Part shown: one piece after another, positions 48,869 to 58,400 of the stretch
Position numbering within the stretch: position 1 is the first letter of the stretch
How the letters are laid out: each line of letters begins with the position of its first letter
Assembly (NCBI GenBank): GCA_035623275.1
Contig: DASPTT010000127.1
Coordinates: 1 to 64,000, forward strand
Origin: DASPTT01 sp035623275
Lineage (GTDB): Bacteria; Actinomycetota; Acidimicrobiia; Acidimicrobiales; UBA8190
Direction of reading: 5' to 3'
Length of the DNA stretch: 64,000 nucleotides
Program-made: the position numbers and the translations under genes
Notes under the pieces: model-generated
The model's database searches: none
The model's input: the letters and a program-made list of their open reading frames with translations, nothing else
Told to the model about the DNA's origin: nothing

Positions 48869-50197
48869 ATGGAGATAGGGACCAACGCCACTGATCCGCC
48901 CACCGGGCGAGGCGGCGGCACGCCCCGGGGCCGGCTCCGCCTGCACCTGGTGGGCTGGAGGGACCCGAAGGTCGTGGCCCTGGCCCTGGTGGCGCTGGCG
49001 GCGGGCTTCGGCCAGTTCGGGGCGGTGGCCGCGCTGGGTGACGTGGCCCGCAGCTTCGGGCGGATCGTGCACGGCACGACCATCGCCGACCAGGCCGGGC
49101 TGTCGGGCACGGAGCTGGGCGTCGGCCTGGCGATCATCCGCCTCGCCTCTCTCGGCGCGCTGCCGCTGGCCGGCGTGGCCGACCGCCTCGGGCGGCGGCG
49201 GGTGCTGCTCACGACCTGCGCGGCGGGCCTCGCCTTCACCGTGGGGGCCGCGCTGAGCCCCGGGTACTGGTGGTTCGTCGTGGTCTTCGCGCTGGGCCGG
49301 CCCTTGCTCAGCGCCGCCGCGGCGATCAGCCAGGTGGGCGCCGCCGAGCACACCGCCAGCGCGGACCGGGCGAAGGCCATCGCCCTCATCGCCGCCGGGT
49401 ACGGCGTGGGTGCCGGGCTCACCGCCGTGCTCCACGGGATCGGGCAGGGCACGCTCGGCTTCCGGGGGGTCTTCGCCCTCGCCGTCGTCCCGCTGGCCTT
49501 CCTGCCCCTCATCGGCCGATGGGTGGCCGAGCCCGACCGCTTCGCCCTGGCCGAGGCGCATGCCGAGCACCCCGTCCCGGTGCTGGGGGCGGTCGAGCGG
49601 CCCTATCGCGCTCGGCTGGCGGTGGTCGCCGCGCTGGCCTTCGCCGTGTCCATCGTCACCGGGCCGGCCAACAGCTTCCTCTTCGTCTACGCCGAGAACG
49701 TGCGTGGCCTGTCGCATCCGGACACCGCCGGCATGGTGGTGCTGGCCGCGCCGGTGGGCCTGGCCGGCCTCCTGCTGGGGCGGTGGCTGGCGGACCGCAT
49801 GGGGCGGCGCCCGGCCGGGGCGCTGGCCATGGTGGCCATGTGCGCCTTCGGGGTCGTCGCCTACAGCGGGTCCCGTGCCGCGCTGGTCGTGGGCTACGAG
49901 CTCGGCGTGTTCGCCGCGTCGACCTTCGCGCCCGCCGGCGGCGCGTTGGCCAACGAGCTGTTCCCCACGGACGTGCGCGCCTCGGTGGCGGGGTGGAACG
50001 TCTTCGCCGGGGTGATCGGCGCGGTGGTCGGCCTGCTGGTCTTCGGCGCGGTGGCCGACGTCGGGCGGCGCTTCGGCATCGCCGGGGCGATCACGTTCCT
50101 GCCCGTGCTGGCCACGACCGCGCTCTTCCTCCTGCTTCCCGAGACCAAGGGCCGCGAGCCCGAGGAGCTCTGGCCCGAGACCGGCCCGGGAACCTAG
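48869..50197 (+). CDS. Major facilitator superfamily transporter
   Basis: 442 residues, 12 TMs. MFS signature GVADRLGRRRVLLTTCAAGL between TM2 and TM3 and the repeat GRWLADRMGRRPAGALAM in the second half. LANELFPTDVRASVAGWNVF resembles the metabolite:H+ symporter branch (sugar/acid type). Substrate unknown. ATG 48869 with AAGGA about 10 nt upstream. Divergent from the hydrogenase operon; its TAG stop shares the palindrome CTAG with the ppsA stop. Confidence 0.87.
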   Translation: MEIGTNATDPPTGRGGGTPRGRLRLHLVGWRDPKVVALALVALAAGFGQFGAVAALGDVARSFGRIVHGTTIADQAGLSGTELGVGLAIIRLASLGALPLAGVADRLGRRRVLLTTCAAGLAFTVGAALSPGYWWFVVVFALGRPLLSAAAAISQVGAAEHTASADRAKAIALIAAGYGVGAGLTAVLHGIGQGTLGFRGVFALAVVPLAFLPLIGRWVAEPDRFALAEAHAEHPVPVLGAVERPYRARLAVVAALAFAVSIVTGPANSFLFVYAENVRGLSHPDTAGMVVLAAPVGLAGLLLGRWLADRMGRRPAGALAMVAMCAFGVVAYSGSRAALVVGYELGVFAASTFAPAGGALANELFPTDVRASVAGWNVFAGVIGAVVGLLVFGAVADVGRRFGIAGAITFLPVLATTALFLLLPETKGREPEELWPETGPGT

Positions 50198-52590
50198 GCC
50201 GGTGCCGGCCCGGCGCGATGGCGCGGGCTGAGCGCGCTCGGCGCGCCGGCGCGTCCGGGGGCCGCGGACTCGAGCACCATGCGCCATTCCGCTTGGGCGA
50301 TCGACCGGCGCACGGCCCCGACCGCGTCGGGGTTCACCGAGATGGACGTGATGCCCAGCCGGACCAGGTACTCGGCGAACTCCGGGCGGTTCGACGGCGC
50401 CTGGCCGCACAGCGACGACGTGATCCCCGCCTCGTGGCAGGCCGTCACGATGCGGGAGATGGTGTCGAGCACGGCGGGGTCGGCCTCGTCGAAGAGGTCC
50501 GCGCACACCTGCGAGTCGCGGTCCACGCCCAGGACGAGCTGGGTGAGGTCGTTGCTCCCGATGGACACGCCCTCGATGCCCATGGAGGCGTAGGTGGGGA
50601 TCCAGTACGCGACGGAGGGGACCTCCGCCATCACCCACACCGGCAGGCTCCTGCGGTCGGCGACCGGGCTCGAGTCGATGACGTCGAGGCACGCCTCGAG
50701 CTCCCAGCGCGTGCGCACGAAGGGGATCATGAGCCGCAGGTTGGGCGTCTCCTCGGCCACGCGGCCCAGGGCCTCGAGCTCGAGGCGGAAGAGGTCGGGC
50801 TCCTTGGTGTAGCGGTAGCACCCCCGGTACCCGATCATCGGGTTCTCCTCGTGCGGCTCGTAGCGGTCGCCGCCCTCCAGGGCCCGGAATTCGTTGCTCC
50901 GGAAGTCGATGCTCCGGTAGACGACGGGGCGCGGGTTGAAGGCGCGGGTGATCTGGAGGATCGAGGCGGCCATGGTGTCGACGAACGCCTTCTCCTCGCC
51001 GCGCTCGAGCAGCAGGCGGGGGTGCACACCGCCGAGGGCGTCGGCCACCATGAACTCGGCCCGCAGCAGCCCCACGCCGTCCACCGCCATGGCGGCCACC
51101 TCGGCGGCGTGCTCGGCGATGGCCAGGTTGACGTAGAGCTTGGTGGCGATCACCGGCGGCTCCTCAGGCGCCCGCGGCGCAGCCCCGGCGAGGAGACCGG
51201 GGCCCGGGGCCGCGGCGGCCGAGACGGCGGTGGTCGGCGCGCTGGGCGCCGCGGTCAGGTCACCCTCGTAGACGAGGCCCTGGGCCCCGTCGACGGTCAC
51301 GAGCTCGCCGTCGCGCAGGACGGTGGTGGCGTTGCGGGTGCCGACCACGCAGGGAACGCCCAGCTCGCGGCTGACGATGGCCGCGTGACACGTCATGCCC
51401 CCACCGTCGGTGACGAGGGCTGCGGCGCGGCGCATCGTCGGCACCCAGTCGGGACTGGTCATCGGGGCCACCAGGATCTCGCCGCGTGCCAGACGGTCGG
51501 ACTGATCGGCCGACTGCAGGACGCGCACTGCCCCGGCGGCCCGTCCGTTCGAGGCGGCGAGCCCGTTGAGCAGCACCCGGGGCTCCCCGGGGGCCGCCGC
51601 GCCGGTGGCGCCGCCCGCGCCGGGCGCAGGTATCGCCCCCCCGCCCGCCAGGGTCGTGATGGGACGTGACTGGACGAGGTAGATCTGCCCGGCGGCCAGG
51701 GCCCACTCGACGTCCTGGGGCGACCCGTAGTGGCGCTCGACCGCCAGCCCCAGCTCGGCCACGCGCAGGGCCTCGTCGTCGGTCAAGACGCGGGCGGTGG
51801 ACTGCTCGGGGCCCAGGGCGATCTCCAGATCGTGTCCGTCGGGACCGCGCACGATCTGCATGGCCTTGTGCCCGACCCGTACGTGCAAGAAGGCAGGCGG
51901 GGCCTTGGCCACCAGGTAGGTGTCGGGCTCGACCATGCCGCTCACCACCACCTCGCCCTGGCCGAAGGCGGCCTCGATGACCATGTGCGTGGGGTCGCCG
52001 GTGGAGGGATCCACCGTGAACATGACGCCCGATCGCTCCGAGGGGATCATCTGCTGGACGATCACCGCCAGCGTCGGCTCCTCCGTCACGCCCTGGGTGG
52101 CCCGATACGAGATCACGCGCTGGCCGTAGAGCGACGCCCAGCAGTCGACGATGCGCGCCAGCAGCTCCTCGTCGCCGATCGTGTTGGTGAAGGTCTGGTT
52201 CATCCCCGCGAAAGACGTGCCCTCGGTGTCCTCGCTCGTGCCCGAGGACCGCACGGCCACCCGCATGTTGGGGCCCATGTGGTGGTACGCGTCGAGCACC
52301 GCGGCGGCCAGGTCGTCGGGGACCGGCGTGGCGCGCAGGATCGCCTGCGCCTCGGCGGCGGCGTCGGCCAGGCTGTGGGGGTCGTCGGGATCGACGCGCC
52401 CCACCAGGTCGGTCAGGCGCTGGCGCGCCCCGCTCCGCTCGATCGCGTCGAGATAGGCCTCGCCGGTGATGACGAAGCCGGGGGGGACGGGCAGCCGGGC
52501 CCGGGTCAGCTCGCCCAGGTTCGCACCCTTGCCCCCGACGCTGCCCACGTCGGCCAGGCTCAGCTCCTCGAACCACTTGATCGGTCGCAT
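50194..52590 (-). CDS. ppsA: Phosphoenolpyruvate synthase
   Basis: 798 residues, the usual length. N-terminal ATP-grasp-like domain (SVGGKGANLGELTRARLPVP, VRSSGTSEDTEGTSFAGMNQ). Phosphohistidine domain GGGMTCHAAIVSRELGVPCV (His402). C-terminal PEP/pyruvate TIM barrel with SLCGQAPSNRPEFAEYLV (catalytic Cys727). It makes PEP from pyruvate and ATP for gluconeogenesis. It differs from pyruvate phosphate dikinase in motif detail, but the two are related. Ala/Gly/Pro linkers (316-335, 445-475) separate the domains. ATG 52590 follows GGAGG by 7 nt. Confidence 0.92.
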   Translation of the reverse strand: MRPIKWFEELSLADVGSVGGKGANLGELTRARLPVPPGFVITGEAYLDAIERSGARQRLTDLVGRVDPDDPHSLADAAAEAQAILRATPVPDDLAAAVLDAYHHMGPNMRVAVRSSGTSEDTEGTSFAGMNQTFTNTIGDEELLARIVDCWASLYGQRVISYRATQGVTEEPTLAVIVQQMIPSERSGVMFTVDPSTGDPTHMVIEAAFGQGEVVVSGMVEPDTYLVAKAPPAFLHVRVGHKAMQIVRGPDGHDLEIALGPEQSTARVLTDDEALRVAELGLAVERHYGSPQDVEWALAAGQIYLVQSRPITTLAGGGAIPAPGAGGATGAAAPGEPRVLLNGLAASNGRAAGAVRVLQSADQSDRLARGEILVAPMTSPDWVPTMRRAAALVTDGGGMTCHAAIVSRELGVPCVVGTRNATTVLRDGELVTVDGAQGLVYEGDLTAAPSAPTTAVSAAAAPGPGLLAGAAPRAPEEPPVIATKLYVNLAIAEHAAEVAAMAVDGVGLLRAEFMVADALGGVHPRLLLERGEEKAFVDTMAASILQITRAFNPRPVVYRSIDFRSNEFRALEGGDRYEPHEENPMIGYRGCYRYTKEPDLFRLELEALGRVAEETPNLRLMIPFVRTRWELEACLDVIDSSPVADRRSLPVWVMAEVPSVAYWIPTYASMGIEGVSIGSNDLTQLVLGVDRDSQVCADLFDEADPAVLDTISRIVTACHEAGITSSLCGQAPSNRPEFAEYLVRLGITSISVNPDAVGAVRRSIAQAEWRMVLESAAPGRAGAPSALSPRHRAGPAPA

Positions 52591-52701
52591 GGCGACGCCT
52601 CCGGCGGCGCGCTCGTCGGCACCCCGTTGGACGCAGCATGCAAAGACCGCGGCCACGCCGCTAGAGCACAAGGTCATCGGCGGGGCGCCCCGTCCGGGCG
52701 G

Positions 52702-52707
52702 TACCGT
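52702..52707 (+). promoter_or_regulatory. -10 box, leaderless nitroreductase gene
   Basis: TACCGT ending 6 nt before the GTG at 52714. Confidence 0.5.
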
Positions 52708-52713
52708 CTCCGC

Positions 52714-53397
52714 GTGGAGCTGATCGACGCCCTGCGCACGACCGGTGCCGTCCGCGCCTTCACCGACGAGCCCGTGCCCGACGAGGTGGTGCACCGGTTG
52801 CTCGACACCGCCCGCTTCGCGCCCAACGGCGGCAACCGCCAGGCGTGGAAGGTCGTCGTCGTGCGCGACCCGGACCGCAAGCGCGCCGTGCGCGACGCCT
52901 ACCTGCCGGGTTGGTACCAGTACCTGGCCATGGCCGCTGCCGGGTTGACCCCCTGGGCGCCGGTCACCGACCTGGAGGCCGAGCGCTCGGCCCTGGCCGG
53001 CGCCGGGGAGCAGGCGGCCGCGGCCGCGACCGGCCCGGGTGGGTTCGCCGAGCACCTCGACGAGGTCCCCGTGCTCCTCGTGCTCCTGGCCGATCTCCGC
53101 CGCCTGGCGGCCGTGGACCGGGGCTTCGACCGCTACACGCTCGCCGGCGGCGCGTCGATCTACCCCTTCGCCTGGAGCATCCTCCTCGCCGCACGCGCCG
53201 AGGGCCTGGCCGGGGTCATGACGACGATGGCCACCCGACACGAGCCCGAGGTCCTTGCCGCGCTGGGCGTGCCCGAGCACTTCGCCCTGGCCGCGGTGCT
53301 GGCCGTCGGCCGCCCGGTGCACCAGCCGACCCGGCTGCGGCGCGAGCCCGTGGCCTCGTTCGCCACCGTCGACGCCTTCGACGGGCCGCCGCTCTAG
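52714..53397 (+). CDS. Nitroreductase family protein
   Basis: 227 residues, FMN-dependent nitroreductase fold. MELIDALRTTGAVRAFTDEP (FMN-phosphate Arg region), LLDTARFAPNGGNRQAWKVV (second FMN motif) and YPFAWSILLAARAEGLAGVM (the C-terminal motif). Divergent from ppsA. GTG start, no ribosome-binding site, leaderless geometry. Its stop overlaps that of the convergent flavodoxin-like gene in a shared CTAG. Substrate unknown. Confidence 0.85.
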   Translation: MELIDALRTTGAVRAFTDEPVPDEVVHRLLDTARFAPNGGNRQAWKVVVVRDPDRKRAVRDAYLPGWYQYLAMAAAGLTPWAPVTDLEAERSALAGAGEQAAAAATGPGGFAEHLDEVPVLLVLLADLRRLAAVDRGFDRYTLAGGASIYPFAWSILLAARAEGLAGVMTTMATRHEPEVLAALGVPEHFALAAVLAVGRPVHQPTRLRREPVASFATVDAFDGPPL

Positions 53398-53864
53398 AAG
53401 ATCCCGGCCTCGAGCCCCGCCGCGAAGGTCGCCCCCAGCTCGGCGGCGCGCTCGGGGTCCGCGGGGGCGAGCGGGCCCACGACGGTGACGGGGGGCAGGA
53501 CCCGGCGCCAGCGCAGGCCGGTGGCGATGCGCTCGACGCTGGCCAGCGCGCCCTCCACGTCGGTGTCGCCCTTGACGATCAGGGCGTAGGGGAGGCCCGC
53601 GGTGGTCTCCAGGCACGGGTGGTAGATGCGCTCGAAGAAGTCCTTGAGGGCGCCGGACATGTACCCGAAGCGCGCCGGGGTGGCGAGGAGGATGCCGTCG
53701 CCCCATTCGACGTCCTCGACCCCGGCCGCAAAGGCATCGAGGACCCGCAGCTCGACGGCATCGCCCACTGCGTCGCGGGCCGCACGGACGGCTGCGTCGC
53801 ACAGCACGCCGGTGGAGCCCGTCCGGGTGTGGTGGACGACCAGCAGGCGGGGTGTCGTGCCCAC
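53394..53864 (-). CDS. Flavodoxin-like / NADPH-dependent FMN reductase family protein
   Basis: 156 residues. Flavodoxin fold: LLVVHHTRTGSTGVLCDAAV carries the FMN-phosphate loop (TRTGST), and GILLATPARFGYMSGALKDF has the family's TPxRFGxMxGxLKxFxD-type motif. Probably an FMN-dependent NAD(P)H:quinone oxidoreductase (WrbA-like). GTG 53864 is chosen because TACCAT ends 6 nt upstream; there is no ribosome-binding site. Divergent from the MFS gene. Confidence 0.82.
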   Translation of the reverse strand: MGTTPRLLVVHHTRTGSTGVLCDAAVRAARDAVGDAVELRVLDAFAAGVEDVEWGDGILLATPARFGYMSGALKDFFERIYHPCLETTAGLPYALIVKGDTDVEGALASVERIATGLRWRRVLPPVTVVGPLAPADPERAAELGATFAAGLEAGIF

Positions 53865-53870
53865 CCGGCC

Positions 53871-53876
53871 ATGGTA
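53871..53876 (-). promoter_or_regulatory. -10 box, leaderless flavodoxin-like gene
   Basis: TACCAT on the minus strand ending 6 nt before the GTG at 53864. Confidence 0.55.
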
Positions 53877-53901
53877 CGGAGCCGCCGGGCGCAGAGGGTG
53901 G

Positions 53902-53907
53902 GAGAAT
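53902..53907 (+). promoter_or_regulatory. -10-like box of MFS gene
   Basis: GAGAAT ending 6 nt before the ATG at 53914. GGGTGGGAG overlaps it, so a short leader with a ribosome-binding site is the alternative. Confidence 0.4.
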
Positions 53908-53913
53908 CGGGCG

Positions 53914-55461
53914 ATGGCCGACGACCTCGTTCTCCCCACGCCCCTCCGACGGACCTATCCCTCCTGGCTGCTGCTGCTGGTGGTGTGCATCGGGCAGTTC
54001 ATGGTCGTCCTCGACCTCTCCATCGTCAACGTGGCCCTCCCGGCCATGCAGCGCGACCTCCACTTCTCGACCGCCACCTTGCAGTGGGTGGTCAACGCCT
54101 ACGCATTGGCCTTCGGGGGCTTCCTCCTCCTCGGCGGGCGCGCTGCGGACCTCTTCGGCCGTCGCCGCGTCTTCATCTTCGGCCTCGCCCTGTTCTCCGG
54201 CGCCAGCCTGCTGTGCGCGCTGGCCCAGAACGAGACCATGCTCATCGCGGCGCGCGCCGTCCAGGGCCTCGGCGCGGCCGTGCTGTCCCCGGCGACCCTG
54301 ACGATCCTCACCACGACTTTCACCGAGCCCCGCGCACGCGCCCGCGCACTCGGGATCTGGAGCTCCATGGCCGCGGTCGGCGGCGCGTCGGGCGCCCTCT
54401 TCGGGGGCCTGCTCACCGACCTCCTCACGTGGCGGTGGATCTTCTACATCAACGTGCCCATCGGGATCGTCACCATCCTGGCGGCGCGCGTGGTGCTCCC
54501 GGAGTCGCGGGTGGAGGGATCGCGCGTGTCCCTCGACGCCGGCGGCGCGCTCAGCGTGACGGGCGGACTGGTCGCCCTCGTCTACGCCATCGCGCAGACG
54601 GAGAACCATCCCTGGGGATCGTCGGCCGTCCTCGTGCCCCTCGCCGTGTCGGCGGTGCTGCTGGGGACGTTCGCCTACATCGAGACGCGGGTGGCCAAGG
54701 CGCCGCTCGTGCCCTTCCGCCTCTTCCGGTCCCGCTCGCTGGTGGGGGCGAACGTCGTCATGCTCCTCATGGGCGGGGCCATGTTCAGCATGTGGCTGTT
54801 CCAGTCCTTGTACCTCCAGGACGTCCTCCACTTCAGCCCGCTGGTCGCCGGCGTGTGCTTCCTGCCGCAGACAGCGGCCATCGCCTTCGGCGCCCAGGTG
54901 AGCGCCCGGCTCGTCCCGCGGCTGGGGCCGCGCACGCCCTTGCTGGTCGGGGTGCTGCTGGCGACGATCGGGCTGGCGTGGCTGTCGCGCGTGAGCCCGA
55001 CCGGCAGCTACGTGACCGACGTGCTCGGCGGGAGCGTCCTGGCCACCTTGGGCATGGGCCTTTCCATGACGCCGCTCGCCTTTGCCGCCATGTCGGGTGT
55101 GGCCCCGCGCGAGGCGGGACTGGCGTCGGGGGTGCTCAACACGAGCCGCCAGGTCGGCGGGTCCGTGGCCCTGGCCGCGTTGGCCACGGCCGCCGCGGCC
55201 GAGACCGCTCGGCTCCTGGCCGCCGGTGCCCACACACCGGCGCACGTCCGCGCCGCGTTCACCGCCGGGCTGGGCCGGGCCTTCGCCATCGGCGCGGGCA
55301 TCGCGCTGGCGGGCGCGCTGGCCACGCTGCTCATCCCCTCGACGCGCCCCCTGGCCACGGCCCAGGCGCCGGCCCGGGGACCGGCCCAGGCGCACGGCGC
55401 CGAGGCGGAGGGCGGGGCCGTGGTCGACGTCGAGCCGGCCGCGCTCGAAGCCGAGGCCTGA
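53914..55461 (+). CDS. DHA2-type (14-TM) MFS efflux transporter
   Basis: 515 residues, EmrB/QacA family. VVLDLSIVNVALPAMQRDLH is the DHA2 TM1 motif D; GGRAADLFGRRRVFIFGLAL is motif A; RAVQGLGAAVLSPATLTIL is motif B; GALFGGLLTDLLTWRWIFYI is motif C with the conserved WRWIFYINVPIG. Multidrug or lipid export by proton antiport is likely. The C-terminal 50 residues are Ala-rich and cytoplasmic. Converges on aftD with only 10 bp between. Confidence 0.92.
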   Translation: MADDLVLPTPLRRTYPSWLLLLVVCIGQFMVVLDLSIVNVALPAMQRDLHFSTATLQWVVNAYALAFGGFLLLGGRAADLFGRRRVFIFGLALFSGASLLCALAQNETMLIAARAVQGLGAAVLSPATLTILTTTFTEPRARARALGIWSSMAAVGGASGALFGGLLTDLLTWRWIFYINVPIGIVTILAARVVLPESRVEGSRVSLDAGGALSVTGGLVALVYAIAQTENHPWGSSAVLVPLAVSAVLLGTFAYIETRVAKAPLVPFRLFRSRSLVGANVVMLLMGGAMFSMWLFQSLYLQDVLHFSPLVAGVCFLPQTAAIAFGAQVSARLVPRLGPRTPLLVGVLLATIGLAWLSRVSPTGSYVTDVLGGSVLATLGMGLSMTPLAFAAMSGVAPREAGLASGVLNTSRQVGGSVALAALATAAAAETARLLAAGAHTPAHVRAAFTAGLGRAFAIGAGIALAGALATLLIPSTRPLATAQAPARGPAQAHGAEAEGGAVVDVEPAALEAEA

Positions 55462-55471
55462 CGCCGCAGGG

Positions 55472-58400
55472 TCAGCCGGGGGGTCGTGCCCCGCGCCCGG
55501 CGCGCCTCGCCCGCCCGGCGCGCACGTCGCGGACCATCTCCAAGCCGGCGTCCGCGCCGAGGAGGAGCACGGCCGCCCAGACCATGGCGGAGGCGACGTC
55601 GAAGAACCCCGGCCATCCCGCGTTCCCGTGGAAGTGGTCGAGGGCCTGGAGCCCCACCACCGCCGCGGCCGCGGCCGCCAGCATCACCGCGCTCCCGGCC
55701 CGGAGCAGGACCCCACCGCGCCGCGTGGTCATGGCCAGGGCCACGCACGCGGCCACCAGCACGCCTGCGAGCCAGCCGCCGAGGGCCCACGCGCAGGCGC
55801 CGGCGAGGACCGTGCCGACGATCGTGCGCATCGCGCTGGCCGACGGGCGCCCGGCCGCCAGGGGGGAGACGAGCCCGGGCACCTCGGCCGCCGGCACGGC
55901 CGGCGCCGGCCCGGCCCCCGACCGGCGCGCCCGGCGCTCCTGGACCAGGGCGTAGCCCACCATGGCGGCGCACGCGGCGAGCGTGAGCGCGGAGACGACG
56001 AGCGAGACGTCCACGAGGCGCTGCGGCGCGAAGCGCAGGGTCACGTCGAGCGTGCCGCCGTGTGCGGCCGACAGATCGGCACGCGTGAGCTCCCAACCGT
56101 TGGCGTAGCCGTCGACGAGGACCGGGTCGCCGAGGCCGGGCCCGCCGTCGACGCTCGCCTGCCATCCCGTGTTGAGGCTCTCGCCCAGGACCAGCAGGAA
56201 GGGCGACGTCGCGCCGCGCACCCGGAGACGGATCGTCGTGGCCGTGCGCGACGTGACCGTCACCTGCGGGCCTGCCGGGTCGGTGGCGGGGGCGGGCGTC
56301 CCGGCACCGGTGCCGGGGCCCGGCGCGCTCGACCCGGCGGGCTCCGGGCCGCCGCCGGGTGCGGAGTCGAGGACCAGCTGGTCGAGGTCGACGCCGGTCC
56401 CGGCCCCGTCCGCGGCTTCGAGCAGGTGCGGCCCGGGCCCGAGCGTGAGGCCGCCGGCATCGGCGCCGCACGGCGTGACGGCGAGCCCCGAGCCGCCGAG
56501 GGCGGCAGCGGTCGACCCGGACACCTCCACGGACACGGGACGCCCGTCGATCCGGAGCAGATCGGAGCGGCACGGGGAGGGGATCGTCGCCGGCATCGCG
56601 GGGCTCGCCACCCCGGGGATGGTGACCTCGGCGACGGCGATGGGCAGGCCGGTCACGAGGGAGGTCTCGTAGCTCTGGGTGGTGCGGACCGCGATGGCGG
56701 AGAACGTGATGCGCAGGTGTGTCCCGGTGACCGGCGGGAACGACACGTGCACCGTCGTCTGCGAGCCTCGCCCGGGCGTGGTGGGGATCGGGGCGAGGGG
56801 GACGACCGTGCTGCCGCTGTCGCCCGTGACGGTCACGGCGGTCGGGACGGAGTGCTGGGCGTCCGAGGCGACGAGGAGGTCGAGATGGTCGAGGGTGACG
56901 GGACGGTCGAAGGTGTAGGCCAGCCACGGGTGGTCCAAGGCGTCGATGCCGAGACCGGGGTCCCATGCCGTGGTGGGGTCGTGGTCGAGGGTCGCGTAGG
57001 CGGTCGCCTGCAGGTCCCCGGGCAGGCGGCTGCTGGAGGTGGCCGCCACCACCGTGGCGGTCGGCGCCGCGGGGCTGGCCGCGGAGCCGGGCGAGGACGA
57101 GCCGGGCGACGCGGGCAGACCGACCAGCGCGGCGACCGTGGCGTCGGGGACCAGGGTCGAGATGCGAGCGGTCCCCGACACGCTGAAGGTCCGGCTCGCC
57201 GGAAGGGTGAACTGTCGGGTCATCGCCGGTTCGGGGTCGCTGCGCGGCGGGACCGGTGCGACCCGATCGCGCGTGAGGACGAAGGTCAGTCGGTGAGCGG
57301 TCGAGGCCGTGCCGAGCTTGTCGAGCAGGTCGGTGGGCAGGCTGACGACCTGCGCGACGTGGACGTCGTGGATGCCGACCTCCGCGAAGCCCACGAGGCT
57401 CGAGCCCGGCGGCACCGACCCGTGCGAGGCCAGGTTGGTGCCGTCGATGGTGATGCGCAGGGTCCGGAACGTGCGCGTGGGGAACACCACGGTCTCCCCT
57501 CCGGGTCCACGCGACGCCGCACCGAGGTCGACGGTCACCGGGTGGCCTCCGTCGAACGACAGCGTGACCTTCGTGATCCACTGGTTGGTCAGCCACGGGG
57601 CGGTCGTCGACGTCTGGGGCTGGGTCAGTGTGACGGCGCCCGCCGTGGTCGGCGCCTTGAGGGTGACCTGCCACCACTGGCCGACGGGGAAGCCGGCGGT
57701 GCCCTCGGTCTCCCACGCCGTGCGCAGGTCACCGTCGATGGCGTTCGCCGGGCGGAACTCGGGGCGCAGGGTGTAGGCCGTGCCGTAGGCGGAGGCGGAC
57801 ACGGACGCCACGTCGCCGCCGAGGACCGTCGTGGTCTGCGCGCTCGTCGGCGCGCCGGGGAAGACGGCCATGTCCGGGTAATTCGATTCGAAGGCGCTCT
57901 GGTGCTCGGACGCGGTCTGGGTGTAACCCACGTTCTCGAGCAGGCTGTTCCACTCAAAGGCCTGCTTGCGGTTCGAATCCGTCACCACCAGCTGCGACCC
58001 GGGACCGAGCACCTGGTGCGCCAGCCCCGGCGCGGAAGCCAGGGAGGCCGCGTAGAACACGGTGGGGTCCCCGCTCAGTCGTCCCAGGCCCGCCGCCTGC
58101 ACGAGCCCGACGGCGTCGCCGTCGACCACCAGCGCGCCTTGCAGCGGCTCGGCGCGCACCAGCGGTCGGGTGCCGGGGACGGCGTAGCTCGCCAGCGGAG
58201 GCGGCGGCGCCTCGGACTGGGGGAGGCCGAAGGCGGTCTCGTCCAGCACGGGGATGGTGGGCACGTTGAGCGTGGGGGTCCCGAAGGTGACGGGCGCGGC
58301 CAACCCGGGTGGCACCGTGCTCAGGTCGTGGGCCAGCGCCAGTGGCTCGGGCGTGCCGTAGCGCTCGTTGGCCTGGTCGTACTGCACGAGCACGTCACCC

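Noticed and set aside
50194..55395. 1733-codon open frame on the minus strand reaching far past ppsA
   Set aside because: Only 50194-52590 has PEP synthase sequence with an ATG and GGAGG; the rest is an antisense shadow of the nitroreductase and MFS genes, produced by high GC.
57960..57985. tRNA-like T-arm GGTTCGAATCC
   Set aside because: Inside aftD; the flanking T-stem does not pair and there is no acceptor or anticodon arm.
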